From the NCBI GenBank assembly GCA_017999235.1, contig JAGOBN010000026.1:1-14944 (forward strand): a DNA stretch of 14,944 bases, given 5' to 3'. The notes beneath the pieces were generated by a model. It did not search any database and was not told where the DNA came from. It saw nothing but the letters and a program-made list of their open reading frames with translations. The translations under genes were made by a program, and so were the position numbers. Source of the DNA: Anaerolineales bacterium (lineage in GTDB: Bacteria; Chloroflexota; Anaerolineae; Anaerolineales; UBA6663). Below are positions 1-6,765 of the stretch, one piece after another. Each line of letters opens with the position of its first letter. Positions within the stretch are counted from its first letter, which is position 1.

Positions 1-96
1 CCGCTAAACCCCACGTGAACACTCCAAATATAGCGCGGCCCAGGGGGGATGCACAAGAGGCAGGCTTTGCGCGCTGGCCAGCCGACTGGAAGCGGG

Positions 97-903
97 TCAG
101 GCCGTCACGTGATCGCGCACGCTCTGACAGCGCGCGCAGGCCGGCGCCGCGCAGAGCAGGGCGGCCGGGTCGCGCTGGAGCAGGGCCTCGACCGTGGTCA
201 ACAGGTCCGCCAGCGGTAGCCGCTGAATCAAGCCGCCGCCGACGCGCGCGGCGCGGGTGAAGGCGGTGACGTGCGGGAGCAGGGCGTTGAAGCCGTCCGA
301 GCAGCCGGGCCAGCCCGCGCACTCCCGCACCCCGGCCGCGGTGAGCGCCCAGCGCACAAAAGACTTGCGGCCGGCGCGCTGTTCAGCCAGGTGGATGGCC
401 GCGTTGCGCGTGTGGTCCACGCCCAGGAGCAGGACGTCCCCGCCCTCGGCCGCCAAGCGGTCCAGGGGCGCCCACGGGTCGGCCAGGGTCTGCGCGGCCA
501 GCAGCCGCTCAGCGCCGGCGCCCACGGCCGTGAACGACAGCAAAGGATGGGAGGAGCGGCGCGCCTCGGGCAGACAGCGGAGCGTCTCCGCCGTCACGCC
601 CATGTCAGCGTGGGCGGGCAAGTCCGGGTGGAAGAGTTCGGCCTCGGCGTTTTGGGCCTGATGATCGCCGTACTGGAGGCCGTTGGCGGGCGGGCCGACC
701 CGGGGCGTGATCTGGCATTGGCCGGTAAAAGCCGGCATCAGCACCAGGCCGGCGCCCGCCGTCAGCGCGCCGGCCAACACTTCGGCGCCGCCGCGGACGT
801 GTCCAAAGGCCGAGAGCGAAGCGTGCACCACGACCCGGCTGTCCGGGGTGAGGCCCACCTCGCGCAGGCCGCGCTGCAGATCGCGAAAAGTAATGTCTTT
901 CAT
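97..903 (-). CDS. AAC(3)-family aminoglycoside/antibiotic N-acetyltransferase
   Basis: The 268-residue product matches the AAC(3)/YokD family, which transfers acetyl from acetyl-CoA to an amine such as the 3-amino group of 2-deoxystreptamine aminoglycosides. Visible family blocks are VHASLSAFGHVRGG near residues 26-39, the LMPAFTGQ block, HPLLSFTAVG starting at His119, and LLLGVDHTRNAAIHLAE ending with His171 and Glu174. The length is normal for the family. The C-terminus has a Cys-rich stretch (CAAPACARC), which is unusual. The frame stays open far upstream on this strand, but homology begins at the ATG at 903, so that start was chosen. No Shine-Dalgarno sequence precedes it; a weak TACCAT -10-like element lies 7 nt upstream, so the mRNA may be leaderless. 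The gene is divergent from the TolB-like gene. Family membership is firm. The true substrate is unknown, and many chromosomal members of this family are not proven resistance genes. Confidence 0.88.
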   Translation of the reverse strand: MKDITFRDLQRGLREVGLTPDSRVVVHASLSAFGHVRGGAEVLAGALTAGAGLVLMPAFTGQCQITPRVGPPANGLQYGDHQAQNAEAELFHPDLPAHADMGVTAETLRCLPEARRSSHPLLSFTAVGAGAERLLAAQTLADPWAPLDRLAAEGGDVLLLGVDHTRNAAIHLAEQRAGRKSFVRWALTAAGVRECAGWPGCSDGFNALLPHVTAFTRAARVGGGLIQRLPLADLLTTVEALLQRDPAALLCAAPACARCQSVRDHVTA

Positions 904-997
904 ACTCGGTATGGTATCCCAAAGCCGGAAATGCACAATTGATGCCAAACCGCCGCGCTGGACCGCCGGCGGCCCGGAGGCGCTGGACCGCCGCGTT

Positions 998-1025
998 TTT
1001 GTCTGGGCATCAATCATGCTATATT
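998..1025 (+). promoter_or_regulatory. Possible extended -10 promoter of the TolB/M23 operon
   Basis: TATATT at 1020-1025 is preceded by TGC, which forms an extended -10 (TGnTATATT). A weak -35-like TTTGTC lies at 998-1003 with a 16-nt spacer. The -10 ends 7 nt before the ATG at 1033, so transcription would begin at or next to the start codon and give a leaderless mRNA. No Shine-Dalgarno sequence is present. Inference from sequence only. Confidence 0.45.
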
Positions 1026-1032
1026 CGCTCCC

Positions 1033-3183
1033 ATGTGGTCCTCTTTGCGCCGCCTGGCGGCGCGCCTGTTTCGCCGCCCGTCCGCGGACAACGCCCCGGC
1101 TCCTCAGCCGGCCGGCTCGCCCGTCATCCGCCTGACCCTGCGCCGTCGCCAGGTGCCGGTGCTGGTCTTGCTGGGGCTGGCCAATCTGGCGCTCATCATC
1201 GGGGCGACCGCCTATATCAGCGTCACGCTGGCGGCGGATACGGCCCCGCTCCCCACGCCCACGGAGCTGTCCTTGGCCGTCATCAACACCGAGGTGGCGC
1301 GGCGTCTGCCAACCCAGGCGGCGGCGGTGACGGTGGCCGTGACCCCGGTGCCGATCGGGCCGACGCCCACCGCGCCGGCCAATCCGCTCTCCATCGGCGG
1401 CACGGTCTTCTACGCCTACCGCAGCAATGGGCGCACCAACTTGTGGGCGCACGTCCTCAGCCGGCCGGACCCTCAGCGGCTGACCGCCGGCCCGTGGGAT
1501 GACCGTGATCCCGCCATCAGCCCGGACGGGCTGGCCCTGGCCTTTGCCTCGCGCCGCGAAGGCAGCTGGAACTTGTATGTGGTGGCGCTGGCCACGGGCG
1601 ACGTGCGCCGGCTGACCACGGGCCTGGAATACAAGGGCAATCCGGTCTGGAGCCCGGACAGCCAGTGGCTGGCGTATGAGACCTATCGCGATAACAACCT
1701 GGATATCGCGCTGCTCAACGTGGTCACCGGCCAGACGTTGGACCTGACCACCAACCCGGCCGCCGATTACGAGCCTACGTGGGCGCCGGGCGCCGGCCGC
1801 GAGATCATCTTTGTCTCGATGCGCAGCGGCAACCCGGATTTGTGGGTGCGGTCGTTGGACAAGCCCTTTGACAGCGACGCTCGGCAGTTGACCAACACCG
1901 CGGCGGTGTTTGAGACCAACCCGGCCTTCAGCCCGGACGGCCAGGCCGTGATCTATACGGACGCGCTCTCGCCGCAGGGGATTGTGTACACGCGTTCGGC
2001 CACGGACCCGGCCGCCAAGCCGCGCGAGGCCGGCCAGGGCCAGCACCCCATCTGGTCGCCGGATGGCTCCTCGCTCCTGGCGGTGGTGCCGGAAGAAGCC
2101 GGCGCCGGCTATCTGGCCGCCGCGCCGCTCGGCCAGCCCGGCTTCGCGCAGATCCTCTTTCGGCCGGAGACCGGCCAGTTAGGGTCCATCACCTGGTCGC
2201 CCATCGAACTGCCCGCCAGCCTGCCGGGGTCGCTGGGGCAAGCCGCCCAGGCCGCCGATGCGCCGCTGTGGGCGGAAAGCCTGTCTAGGCCGGCCGGCGG
2301 CGATCCCGCCTATGCCTTGGTTGCCCTGCCGGATATTAACGCGCCGGACCCGCGCCTCTCGGACCGCGTGGATGACGCTTTCACCGGGCTGCGCCGGGCC
2401 GTGGCGCAGGCGGCCGGCTGGGATTTCCTGGCCACGCTGGATAACGCCCTGACGCCGCTGCGCGCGCCGCCGCCGCCGTCCATGGAAGCGGATACTTGGC
2501 TGAAGGCCGGCCGCGCCTTTGATTTCTCCCAGGCCGCCACACAGGCGCACTGGGTGGAGATCACGCGCGAGGATTACGGCTTCCGCACTTACTGGCGCGT
2601 GTGGGTGCGCGCCCGCCTGCAGGATGGCAGCCTGGGCGAACCGCTGCGCGTGCCGCCGTGGGATTTTGACGCGCGCTACTCCGGCCGGCCGCAGCCGTAC
2701 GATCAAGGCGGCGAATACTTCACCGCGATGCCGTCCGGCTATTTTGTGGATTTCACCAGCCTGGCGGAAGATTACGGCTGGACGCGCGTTTCGGCCCAGG
2801 CCAACTGGCGCGCGTTCTTTCCGGGGATTCTGTACTGGCGCTATGAACAACGGGCCGGCCTGGATTGGCTGGACGCCATGCGCGAGATCTACACCGCCGC
2901 CCAGGTCGCCACGCAGACGGCGGTGCCGTCGCCCACCGGCACGCCCACTATCACGCTGACGCCCACCATCACGCGCACGCCCACCGATACCGCGACGCCG
3001 ACGCGCACCAATACGCGCACGCCGCGGCCGACCGCCACGCCCACCATTACGCGCACGCCCCGGCCGACGCTGACGCCCACCATCACGCGCACGCCCCGGC
3101 CGATCATCATCACCGTGATTATCACGGCCACGGCGCCGGTCACGCCCACCCCCACGGATGCGGAGCCGTTCCTGCGGCCATGA
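1033..3183 (+). CDS. Membrane-anchored TolB-like beta-propeller protein with Thr-Pro tail
   Basis: The product has 716 residues. A basic cytoplasmic N-terminus is followed by one membrane segment at about residues 41-64, which suggests a signal anchor with the rest outside the membrane. Residues of about 120-395 hold TolB/WD40-like propeller blades with repeated SPDG or SPDS turns at about residues 163, 207, 300 and 342, each followed by strand patterns such as LAFASRREGSWNLYVV. A second globular region at about 430-620 (YGFRTYWRVWVRARLQDG; GYFVDFTSLAEDYGW) resembles a domain I associate with Chloroflexota proteins but cannot name. Residues of about 636-710 are a low-complexity TPT/TRTP tail, possibly a flexible or glycosylated spacer. 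The stop overlaps the start of the M23 gene by 4 nt (ATGA), so the two are probably translationally coupled. A cell-envelope structural or scaffold role is inferred; no enzyme motif is visible. Confidence 0.85.
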   Translation: MWSSLRRLAARLFRRPSADNAPAPQPAGSPVIRLTLRRRQVPVLVLLGLANLALIIGATAYISVTLAADTAPLPTPTELSLAVINTEVARRLPTQAAAVTVAVTPVPIGPTPTAPANPLSIGGTVFYAYRSNGRTNLWAHVLSRPDPQRLTAGPWDDRDPAISPDGLALAFASRREGSWNLYVVALATGDVRRLTTGLEYKGNPVWSPDSQWLAYETYRDNNLDIALLNVVTGQTLDLTTNPAADYEPTWAPGAGREIIFVSMRSGNPDLWVRSLDKPFDSDARQLTNTAAVFETNPAFSPDGQAVIYTDALSPQGIVYTRSATDPAAKPREAGQGQHPIWSPDGSSLLAVVPEEAGAGYLAAAPLGQPGFAQILFRPETGQLGSITWSPIELPASLPGSLGQAAQAADAPLWAESLSRPAGGDPAYALVALPDINAPDPRLSDRVDDAFTGLRRAVAQAAGWDFLATLDNALTPLRAPPPPSMEADTWLKAGRAFDFSQAATQAHWVEITREDYGFRTYWRVWVRARLQDGSLGEPLRVPPWDFDARYSGRPQPYDQGGEYFTAMPSGYFVDFTSLAEDYGWTRVSAQANWRAFFPGILYWRYEQRAGLDWLDAMREIYTAAQVATQTAVPSPTGTPTITLTPTITRTPTDTATPTRTNTRTPRPTATPTITRTPRPTLTPTITRTPRPIIITVIITATAPVTPTPTDAEPFLRP
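2935..3160 (+). repeat. Thr-Pro/Arg-Thr-Pro coding tandem repeat, first copy
   Basis: This is a degenerate tandem array of ACGCCCACC and ACGCGCACGCCC units that encodes the TPT/TRTP tail of the TolB-like protein. The array is direct-repeat rich and similar in sequence to the tail of the next gene, so slippage or recombination between the two arrays is possible. Confidence 0.8.
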
Positions 3184-4655
3184 CCCAGACAATGCCTCTC
3201 ATTTCCGGGCGGGGAAAGCCGCGGCGCCTGGCGCGCGCCTGGTTCTGGGTCTGGGGGGCGGGCCTCTGGCTCGGCCTCTCCGGCTGCGGCGCGCCGGCCC
3301 CGTTGCCTTTGGTGGCCACCGAAGCGCTGGCGGCGACGCCGGCCCTGGAGGCCTTCGCGCCCTTCGATACGCCGACCCCGCTGCTGGAAGCGCCGGCGGC
3401 CACGCCCGTGTTTGTGCCCACGTTGCTGCCGGAGACCGGGCCGGTGGCGGTGCCCACCATCAACGCCGAAGACCCGCTGCGCTTCACCTTCCCCACGCCC
3501 GTGGTCTTCCACACGCCTGAAAATTGGCGCCCGCCTGTCCAAGGGGTGCCGCTGTCGGTGCGCTCGCAGGACCATTTTTGGTTCGCGCGCCCCATCGCCT
3601 CGGACAGCGTCAATTGGCCGCTGGGCTCCTACCGCTATGGCAGCGACTATTTTGGCCAGATGAACGTCCACGCCGGCATCGACATTGACGCGCCGCTCGG
3701 CACGCCGATCCTGGCCTCCGGGCCGGGGCAGGTGATCTGGGCCGGCTGGGGCCTGTTTAACTTCGACCCCCGGCGGATTGATGATCCGTACGGCATTGCC
3801 GTGGCCATCCGGCACGATTACGGCTTCCAGGGCCGCAACTTGTACACGCTCTACGCCCACATGGAGACCCAAGCCAACCTCTTCGTCGGCCAGCGGGTGG
3901 AGACCGGCCAGCTCTTGGGGTGGGTGGGGGTGACGGGCAACACCACCGGCCCGCACGTCCATTTTGAAGTGCGCGTGGGCGAAAACGGTTATTACAGCAC
4001 GCGCAACCCGGAGATGTGGATTGCGCCGTACGCGGGCTGGGGGGTGCTGGCCGGCCAGGTGCTGGATAAGGCTGGCCGTTATATTTACAGCCAGCCGATT
4101 GAAATCTATGACGCGCGCGACCGCTGGGTGGCGACGGTGTTCACCTACGGGGATCGCGTGGCGCGCGCGGATGAAGGCTGGCGCGAGAACTTCGCCATTT
4201 CAGATCTGCCGGCCGGCCGCTATCGGCTGAAGGTGACCCTGGGGCTGCAGGCCCCGCCGCCGTTTCCCATCACGCCGGCGGCCGGGGTGGAGAACGCCGC
4301 CAGCATTCCGGGCTTATTGGTCCCGCCCGTGCAGGTCGGCGAGGTGGAAGTGCTGGAGGGGACGCTGGACGTCATCGCCGGCCAGACCAACTTTGTGCTG
4401 CTGCAATCCGGCGTGGGCCAGGTGGCCGGCGCGCTGCCAGCCGAGACGCGCACCCCGGTGTATCCGACCGACACGCCCACCGCCACCAACACGCCTACCC
4501 TCACGTTTACCCCCACCGCCACGCGCACGCCGCGCCCTTCGGCCACACCCACCGTGACGCGCACGCCGCGCCCCTCGCCGACGCCGACGCGCACCCGGAC
4601 CCCCTCGGCCACGCCCTTGCCGACCCGCACCCCGCCGCCGACCCGCACACCCTGA
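3180..4655 (+). CDS. M23-family (LytM-type) metallopeptidase lipoprotein with Thr-Pro tail
   Basis: The product has 491 residues. The N-terminus has basic residues, a Trp/Leu-rich hydrophobic stretch and the lipobox LSGC, giving lipidated Cys36 and surface or periplasmic anchoring. Residues of about 150-285 form a complete zinc peptidase M23 domain: H164-A-G-I-D168, Y225-A-H227, and H259-V-H261. All expected zinc ligands and catalytic His residues are present, so it should be an active peptidoglycan endopeptidase rather than a degenerate EnvC/NlpD-type activator. Residues of about 288-345 (VLAGQVLDKAGRYI to DLPAGRYRLKV) look like a carboxypeptidase-regulatory or SpaA-like beta sandwich. The last roughly 65 residues are TPT/TRTP repeats. 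The ATG at 3180 was chosen because it overlaps the upstream stop and gives a proper signal peptide. The longer open frame upstream only reads the previous gene's repeat out of frame. Confidence 0.9.
   Translation: MTQTMPLISGRGKPRRLARAWFWVWGAGLWLGLSGCGAPAPLPLVATEALAATPALEAFAPFDTPTPLLEAPAATPVFVPTLLPETGPVAVPTINAEDPLRFTFPTPVVFHTPENWRPPVQGVPLSVRSQDHFWFARPIASDSVNWPLGSYRYGSDYFGQMNVHAGIDIDAPLGTPILASGPGQVIWAGWGLFNFDPRRIDDPYGIAVAIRHDYGFQGRNLYTLYAHMETQANLFVGQRVETGQLLGWVGVTGNTTGPHVHFEVRVGENGYYSTRNPEMWIAPYAGWGVLAGQVLDKAGRYIYSQPIEIYDARDRWVATVFTYGDRVARADEGWRENFAISDLPAGRYRLKVTLGLQAPPPFPITPAAGVENAASIPGLLVPPVQVGEVEVLEGTLDVIAGQTNFVLLQSGVGQVAGALPAETRTPVYPTDTPTATNTPTLTFTPTATRTPRPSATPTVTRTPRPSPTPTRTRTPSATPLPTRTPPPTRTP
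4450..4652 (+). repeat. Thr-Pro/Arg-Thr-Pro coding tandem repeat, second copy
   Basis: A second degenerate array of ACGCCCACC, ACGCGCACGCCG and ACCCGCACC units encodes the extreme C-terminus of the M23 lipoprotein. It is composed like the array ending the upstream gene, and here it runs to the stop codon. Confidence 0.8.
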
Positions 4656-4814
4656 CAGGGTTCCCGGCCGGGCGTGCCGCACATGCCACGGATGCACCAC
4701 GGCTGTATTTGAACCCCGGTTTTCCGTCTCTCCACCGGCCGGGATCGGCCTGTGCAGAAGCCGAGCCGCCGGCCGACAACATAACCATCGGTCAGTCCCG
4801 AGGCGGAGGCGGCG
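4656..4814. other. Intergenic spacer before the DUF1521 gene
   Basis: The 159-base non-coding gap has short GC palindromes such as CCCGGCCGGG. I saw no U-tailed terminator for the M23 gene and no convincing -35/-10 pair. The only usable signal is the GGAGG at its 3' end. Confidence 0.5.
4805..4809 (+). promoter_or_regulatory. Ribosome binding site of the DUF1521 gene
   Basis: GGAGG lies 5 nt upstream of the ATG at 4815. This supports that start over a later in-frame ATG six codons downstream. Confidence 0.6.
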
Positions 4815-5726
4815 ATGGATGAGCAAAACCTGATGGTGGCTCGGCGCTTGATGGTGGCGACGGCGGAGTATGAAGCCCGCTGGAAGGCGAAGCGGGGCGG
4901 CAAGCCGCGCTCTCTTAAAGACGCCTGGGATGAAGACGAGGCGCAGCTCAGCCGCGCCGGTCTCGAGGCCGCCGCGTCAAAAACCAAAGACAACGACCGC
5001 GATGTGCGGATGCGCCTGGGCGATCTGCGGCATTCCCTGCGCGAACCGGCCGGGCCTCCGGCCGCCGCCGTCCGGTCCATGGAAGCAGCCGCGCTCGAGA
5101 TCACCCAGGTGCAAACCGAAGTCGAGATTAAACTGCAGTCCTGGACGCCCGTGGACGGCCTGGTGGTGCGTAACCAGAACCTGGCCGAAACGGACCGCTA
5201 CGAGTTTCTGTTTCAAGACGGCGCCACCTTCCGCATCACGGATAAGTGGAGCGGCCGGAGCACCACCATCTGGGGCGACCCACATGTGGACACGTCCGAT
5301 GAAGACGGCGCTTCCAACGGCGAGTTTAGTGATCTTAAGGGCAGCAACACCCACACCACGCTGGCGCTGCAAGATGGGACGCGCGTGACCTTCACCGCGC
5401 TGGATAATGGCCTCATCGAAGCGGTGGATATCTACCTGGGCGGCCAGCATTTGCGCGGGATCGGCGCGGCGTCCGAGCAGTGGCATGAAGACACCGGCCT
5501 GTTTGAAAAGGCCGTGACGGCCAGCTCCGGCGCGAACGTTCCGGTGGGTGATCTGGTGCGGGCCGGCGGCGATGGCAATGACTGGTTTGACTCAGCCGGC
5601 CAGCTGGTGTGGGGGAAGACCACCGGGCCGGCCCCGCTCACGCGTCCCGCGCTGTTGATGCAGGTCAACGTCAGCCAGAGCGTGACCCACTTAACCGCCG
5701 CGCAGACCATCGAACGCTGGGGGTAG
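4815..5726 (+). CDS. DUF1521 protein with metal-ion-inducible autocleavage (MIIA) domain
   Basis: The product has 303 residues with no signal peptide or membrane segment. Residues 1-105 are charged and probably helical (KAKRGGKPRSLKDAWDEDEAQL). Residues of about 108-270 resemble DUF1521: an NQNLAETDRYEFLFQDG strand region, TIWGDPHVD at 151-159, an acidic Gly/Asp loop (TSDEDGASNGEFSDL), LQDGTRVTFTALD, and a C-terminal GGDGNDWFDSAGQLVWG block. In the rhizobial type III effector NopE1 this domain cleaves itself when calcium binds, between Asp and Pro of GDPHVD. That hexapeptide is intact here, so cleavage after Asp155 would give fragments of about 155 and 148 residues. The gene stands alone between an envelope operon and a terminator. 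Its biological role is unknown; no secretion genes are visible in the window. DUF1521 membership is from motif recognition, not a search. Confidence 0.75.
   Translation: MDEQNLMVARRLMVATAEYEARWKAKRGGKPRSLKDAWDEDEAQLSRAGLEAAASKTKDNDRDVRMRLGDLRHSLREPAGPPAAAVRSMEAAALEITQVQTEVEIKLQSWTPVDGLVVRNQNLAETDRYEFLFQDGATFRITDKWSGRSTTIWGDPHVDTSDEDGASNGEFSDLKGSNTHTTLALQDGTRVTFTALDNGLIEAVDIYLGGQHLRGIGAASEQWHEDTGLFEKAVTASSGANVPVGDLVRAGGDGNDWFDSAGQLVWGKTTGPAPLTRPALLMQVNVSQSVTHLTAAQTIERWG
5274..5291 (+). other. Predicted autocleavage site GDPHVD codons
   Basis: These codons encode Gly154-Asp-Pro-His-Val-Asp159. Known MIIA domains cut between Asp and Pro in the presence of calcium and some other divalent ions. 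The downstream acidic stretch (residues 159-171) is a plausible metal-binding loop. Self-cleavage here is inferred from motif identity. Confidence 0.65.
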
Positions 5727-5751
5727 CGCCGGCGGGCGCGGTATTGGCTCC

Positions 5752-5793
5752 AGGCCGGGACGCGCGCTCAAGTGCGCCCCGGCCTTTTTTTTT
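5752..5793 (+). terminator. Rho-independent terminator after the DUF1521 gene
   Basis: A perfect 8-bp outer stem (AGGCCGGG with CCCGGCCT) continues after one A-C mismatch into a five-pair inner stem that includes one G-U pair. The loop is 6 nt, and a run of nine T follows. It begins 26 bases after the stop at 5726. No T run follows the hairpin on the minus strand, so it should act only on the plus-strand transcript and not on the convergent arsN2-like gene. Confidence 0.93.
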
Positions 5794-5860
5794 GAGCTGG
5801 GTGTGGGCTGGGGTGGCGGAGCGGTCAGCCCCGGTGCCGCCGCCGAGATCGGCAACCGCG

Positions 5861-6361
5861 TTAGCGGGCCAACGTTTTAACGAGGCAGACCGCGCTCTCC
5901 GGGCAAAGCCGGGCGAACTCCGCCGTGGCCCGCACCTCCGGCGGCGCGCCGGCGCGCGCGGCGGGCTGATAGCCGCGCGCGGCAAAGTATGCCGCGGCGG
6001 TGTCGGTCAGCAGATACAACTGCCGCACCCCGCGCACGGCGGCCTGCGCTTCCACCGCGCACACCAAGTGAGCCGCCAGCCCGCGGCGGCGGAAGTCCCG
6101 GTCGGTGGCCACGGATCGCAGCAGGCCGGCCGCCCCCACGCACTGCACGCCGGCCACCGCCGCCACGCGGCCCCCGTGCCGGGCGACCAACAGATATAGG
6201 CCGGCCGCCGTGGGCAAATCGGCGGTGGGCAACTGGTTCGCCTGCAGCAGGGCTAGTATGGCCGGCTGGTCTTCCGGCTGGGCGGCGCTGATGACGGTCT
6301 CGGCCGGGACAAAGCTGGGGCCGGCCGGCGCCGCCGGGAGGGGGGATGAATCAAGTGGCAT
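5861..6361 (-). CDS. arsN2: ArsN2-like GNAT N-acetyltransferase (arsenic-resistance associated)
   Basis: The 166-residue protein has a GNAT fold: the acetyl-CoA loop R91-R-R-G94-L-A96 follows LLRSVATD. The C-terminal signature ATAEFARLCPESAV (residues 145-158) and QLYLLTDTAAAYF (114-126) are typical of the ArsN2 group, which usually lies in ars operons. The exact substrate of ArsN2 is not well defined; the related ArsN1 acetylates arsinothricin and phosphinothricin. The ATG at 6361 was chosen because homology begins just after it and it follows a promoter-like, operator-bearing 65-bp gap. The longer open frame upstream reads through the end of arsR. The gene lies downstream of the ArsR-family gene on the same strand and convergent with the DUF1521 gene. 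No arsC or efflux pump is visible in the window. Confidence 0.82.
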   Translation of the reverse strand: MPLDSSPLPAAPAGPSFVPAETVISAAQPEDQPAILALLQANQLPTADLPTAAGLYLLVARHGGRVAAVAGVQCVGAAGLLRSVATDRDFRRRGLAAHLVCAVEAQAAVRGVRQLYLLTDTAAAYFAARGYQPAARAGAPPEVRATAEFARLCPESAVCLVKTLAR

Positions 6362-6375
6362 GGTTGGCTTTCGAT

Positions 6376-6391
6376 ATAGATGCAGGTCTAT
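6376..6391 (-). promoter_or_regulatory. ArsR-type operator, copy in front of the arsN2-like gene
   Basis: The plus-strand sequence is ATAGAT-GCAG-GTCTAT, an imperfect 6-4-6 dyad with five of six arm positions matching. It has the same arms and spacing as the copy at 6771-6786. It lies 15-30 nt upstream of the arsN2-like ATG, where a bound repressor would block RNA polymerase. A TATATC -10-like hexamer (minus strand, 6378-6373) overlaps it. Binding by the adjacent ArsR-family protein is inferred. Confidence 0.68.
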
Positions 6392-6426
6392 GTATTTGGG
6401 TAAAAAAAACAGGCCGCGCTTCGCCG

Positions 6427-6744
6427 CTAACGCACCAGAATGTCTTTGACGGCCACGGCGGCTTGGCTTTCCGGCGCCAGCGTTCGCATAATCTGGCCGC
6501 AGCATACGGCCACTTGTTCTTGGTTCAGGGTGTAGTATGTCTGCCGGCCCTCGGCGCGGGCGGTCACCAGGCCGGCCTCGCGCAGGATGGCCAGATGGTG
6601 GGATACCGTCGGCTGGGAGACGTTGGTGTGCGCCACGATTTCCGACACCGAGCGCCCGTCGCAGCAGCAGCAGAACTGCATGATCGACTGGCGGGTGTCA
6701 TCGGCGATGGCTTTGGCGAATTCGACCGAGGTGAGTGTAGGCAT
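6427..6744 (-). CDS. arsR: ArsR/SmtB-family metalloregulatory repressor
   Basis: The product has 105 residues from the ATG at 6744. It is a winged-helix DNA-binding repressor of the ArsR family, which leaves DNA when metal or metalloid binds Cys thiols. Visible features are a leading helix with ADDTRQSIMQF, a recognition region SVSEIVAHTNVSQPTVSHHLAILREAGLV (about 32-60), and a wing GRQTYYTLN (66-74). Two Cys clusters are striking: four consecutive Cys (25-28) just before the helix-turn-helix, and Cys81-Cys82 after the wing. These are plausible As(III), Sb(III) or Cd(II) ligands; the exact pairing is not predictable from sequence. A TTG start four codons upstream (6756) is possible but less likely. 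Its neighbour is an ArsN2-like gene and both carry the same operator-like dyad, which suggests autoregulation and control of arsN2. Confidence 0.9.
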   Translation of the reverse strand: MPTLTSVEFAKAIADDTRQSIMQFCCCCDGRSVSEIVAHTNVSQPTVSHHLAILREAGLVTARAEGRQTYYTLNQEQVAVCCGQIMRTLAPESQAAVAVKDILVR

Positions 6745-6765
6745 ACTTAATAACAATTCATCCTG

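Noticed and set aside
1..96. End of a gene or a terminator at the left edge
   Set aside because: No coding signal and no U-tailed hairpin could be supported in this short stretch.
904..2046. Upstream extension of the minus-strand AAC(3) reading frame to 649 aa
   Set aside because: The extra N-terminal residues are Arg/Gly/His-rich antisense of the TolB-like gene; family homology starts at the ATG at 903.
2935..3160. CRISPR-like array
   Set aside because: The repeats are short, degenerate and in frame with a Thr-Pro tail, with no constant repeat/unique spacer pattern.
2865..3179. Upstream His/Ala-rich extension of the M23 gene's open frame
   Set aside because: It is the Thr-Pro repeat of the TolB-like gene read in another frame. 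The ATG at 3180 gives a proper lipoprotein signal and a 4-nt overlap.
2889..3962. Long minus-strand open frame opposite the TolB/M23 genes
   Set aside because: Antisense shadow with Val/Gly/Arg-rich repeat translation; both plus-strand genes there have clear domains.
6401..6435. Possible terminator between arsR and the arsN2-like gene
   Set aside because: There is a run of eight T on the minus strand, but the sequence before it does not form a convincing stem.
6362..6505. N-terminal extension of the ArsN2-like protein
   Set aside because: It would overlap the arsR gene in another frame and cross the operator; GNAT homology starts after the ATG at 6361.
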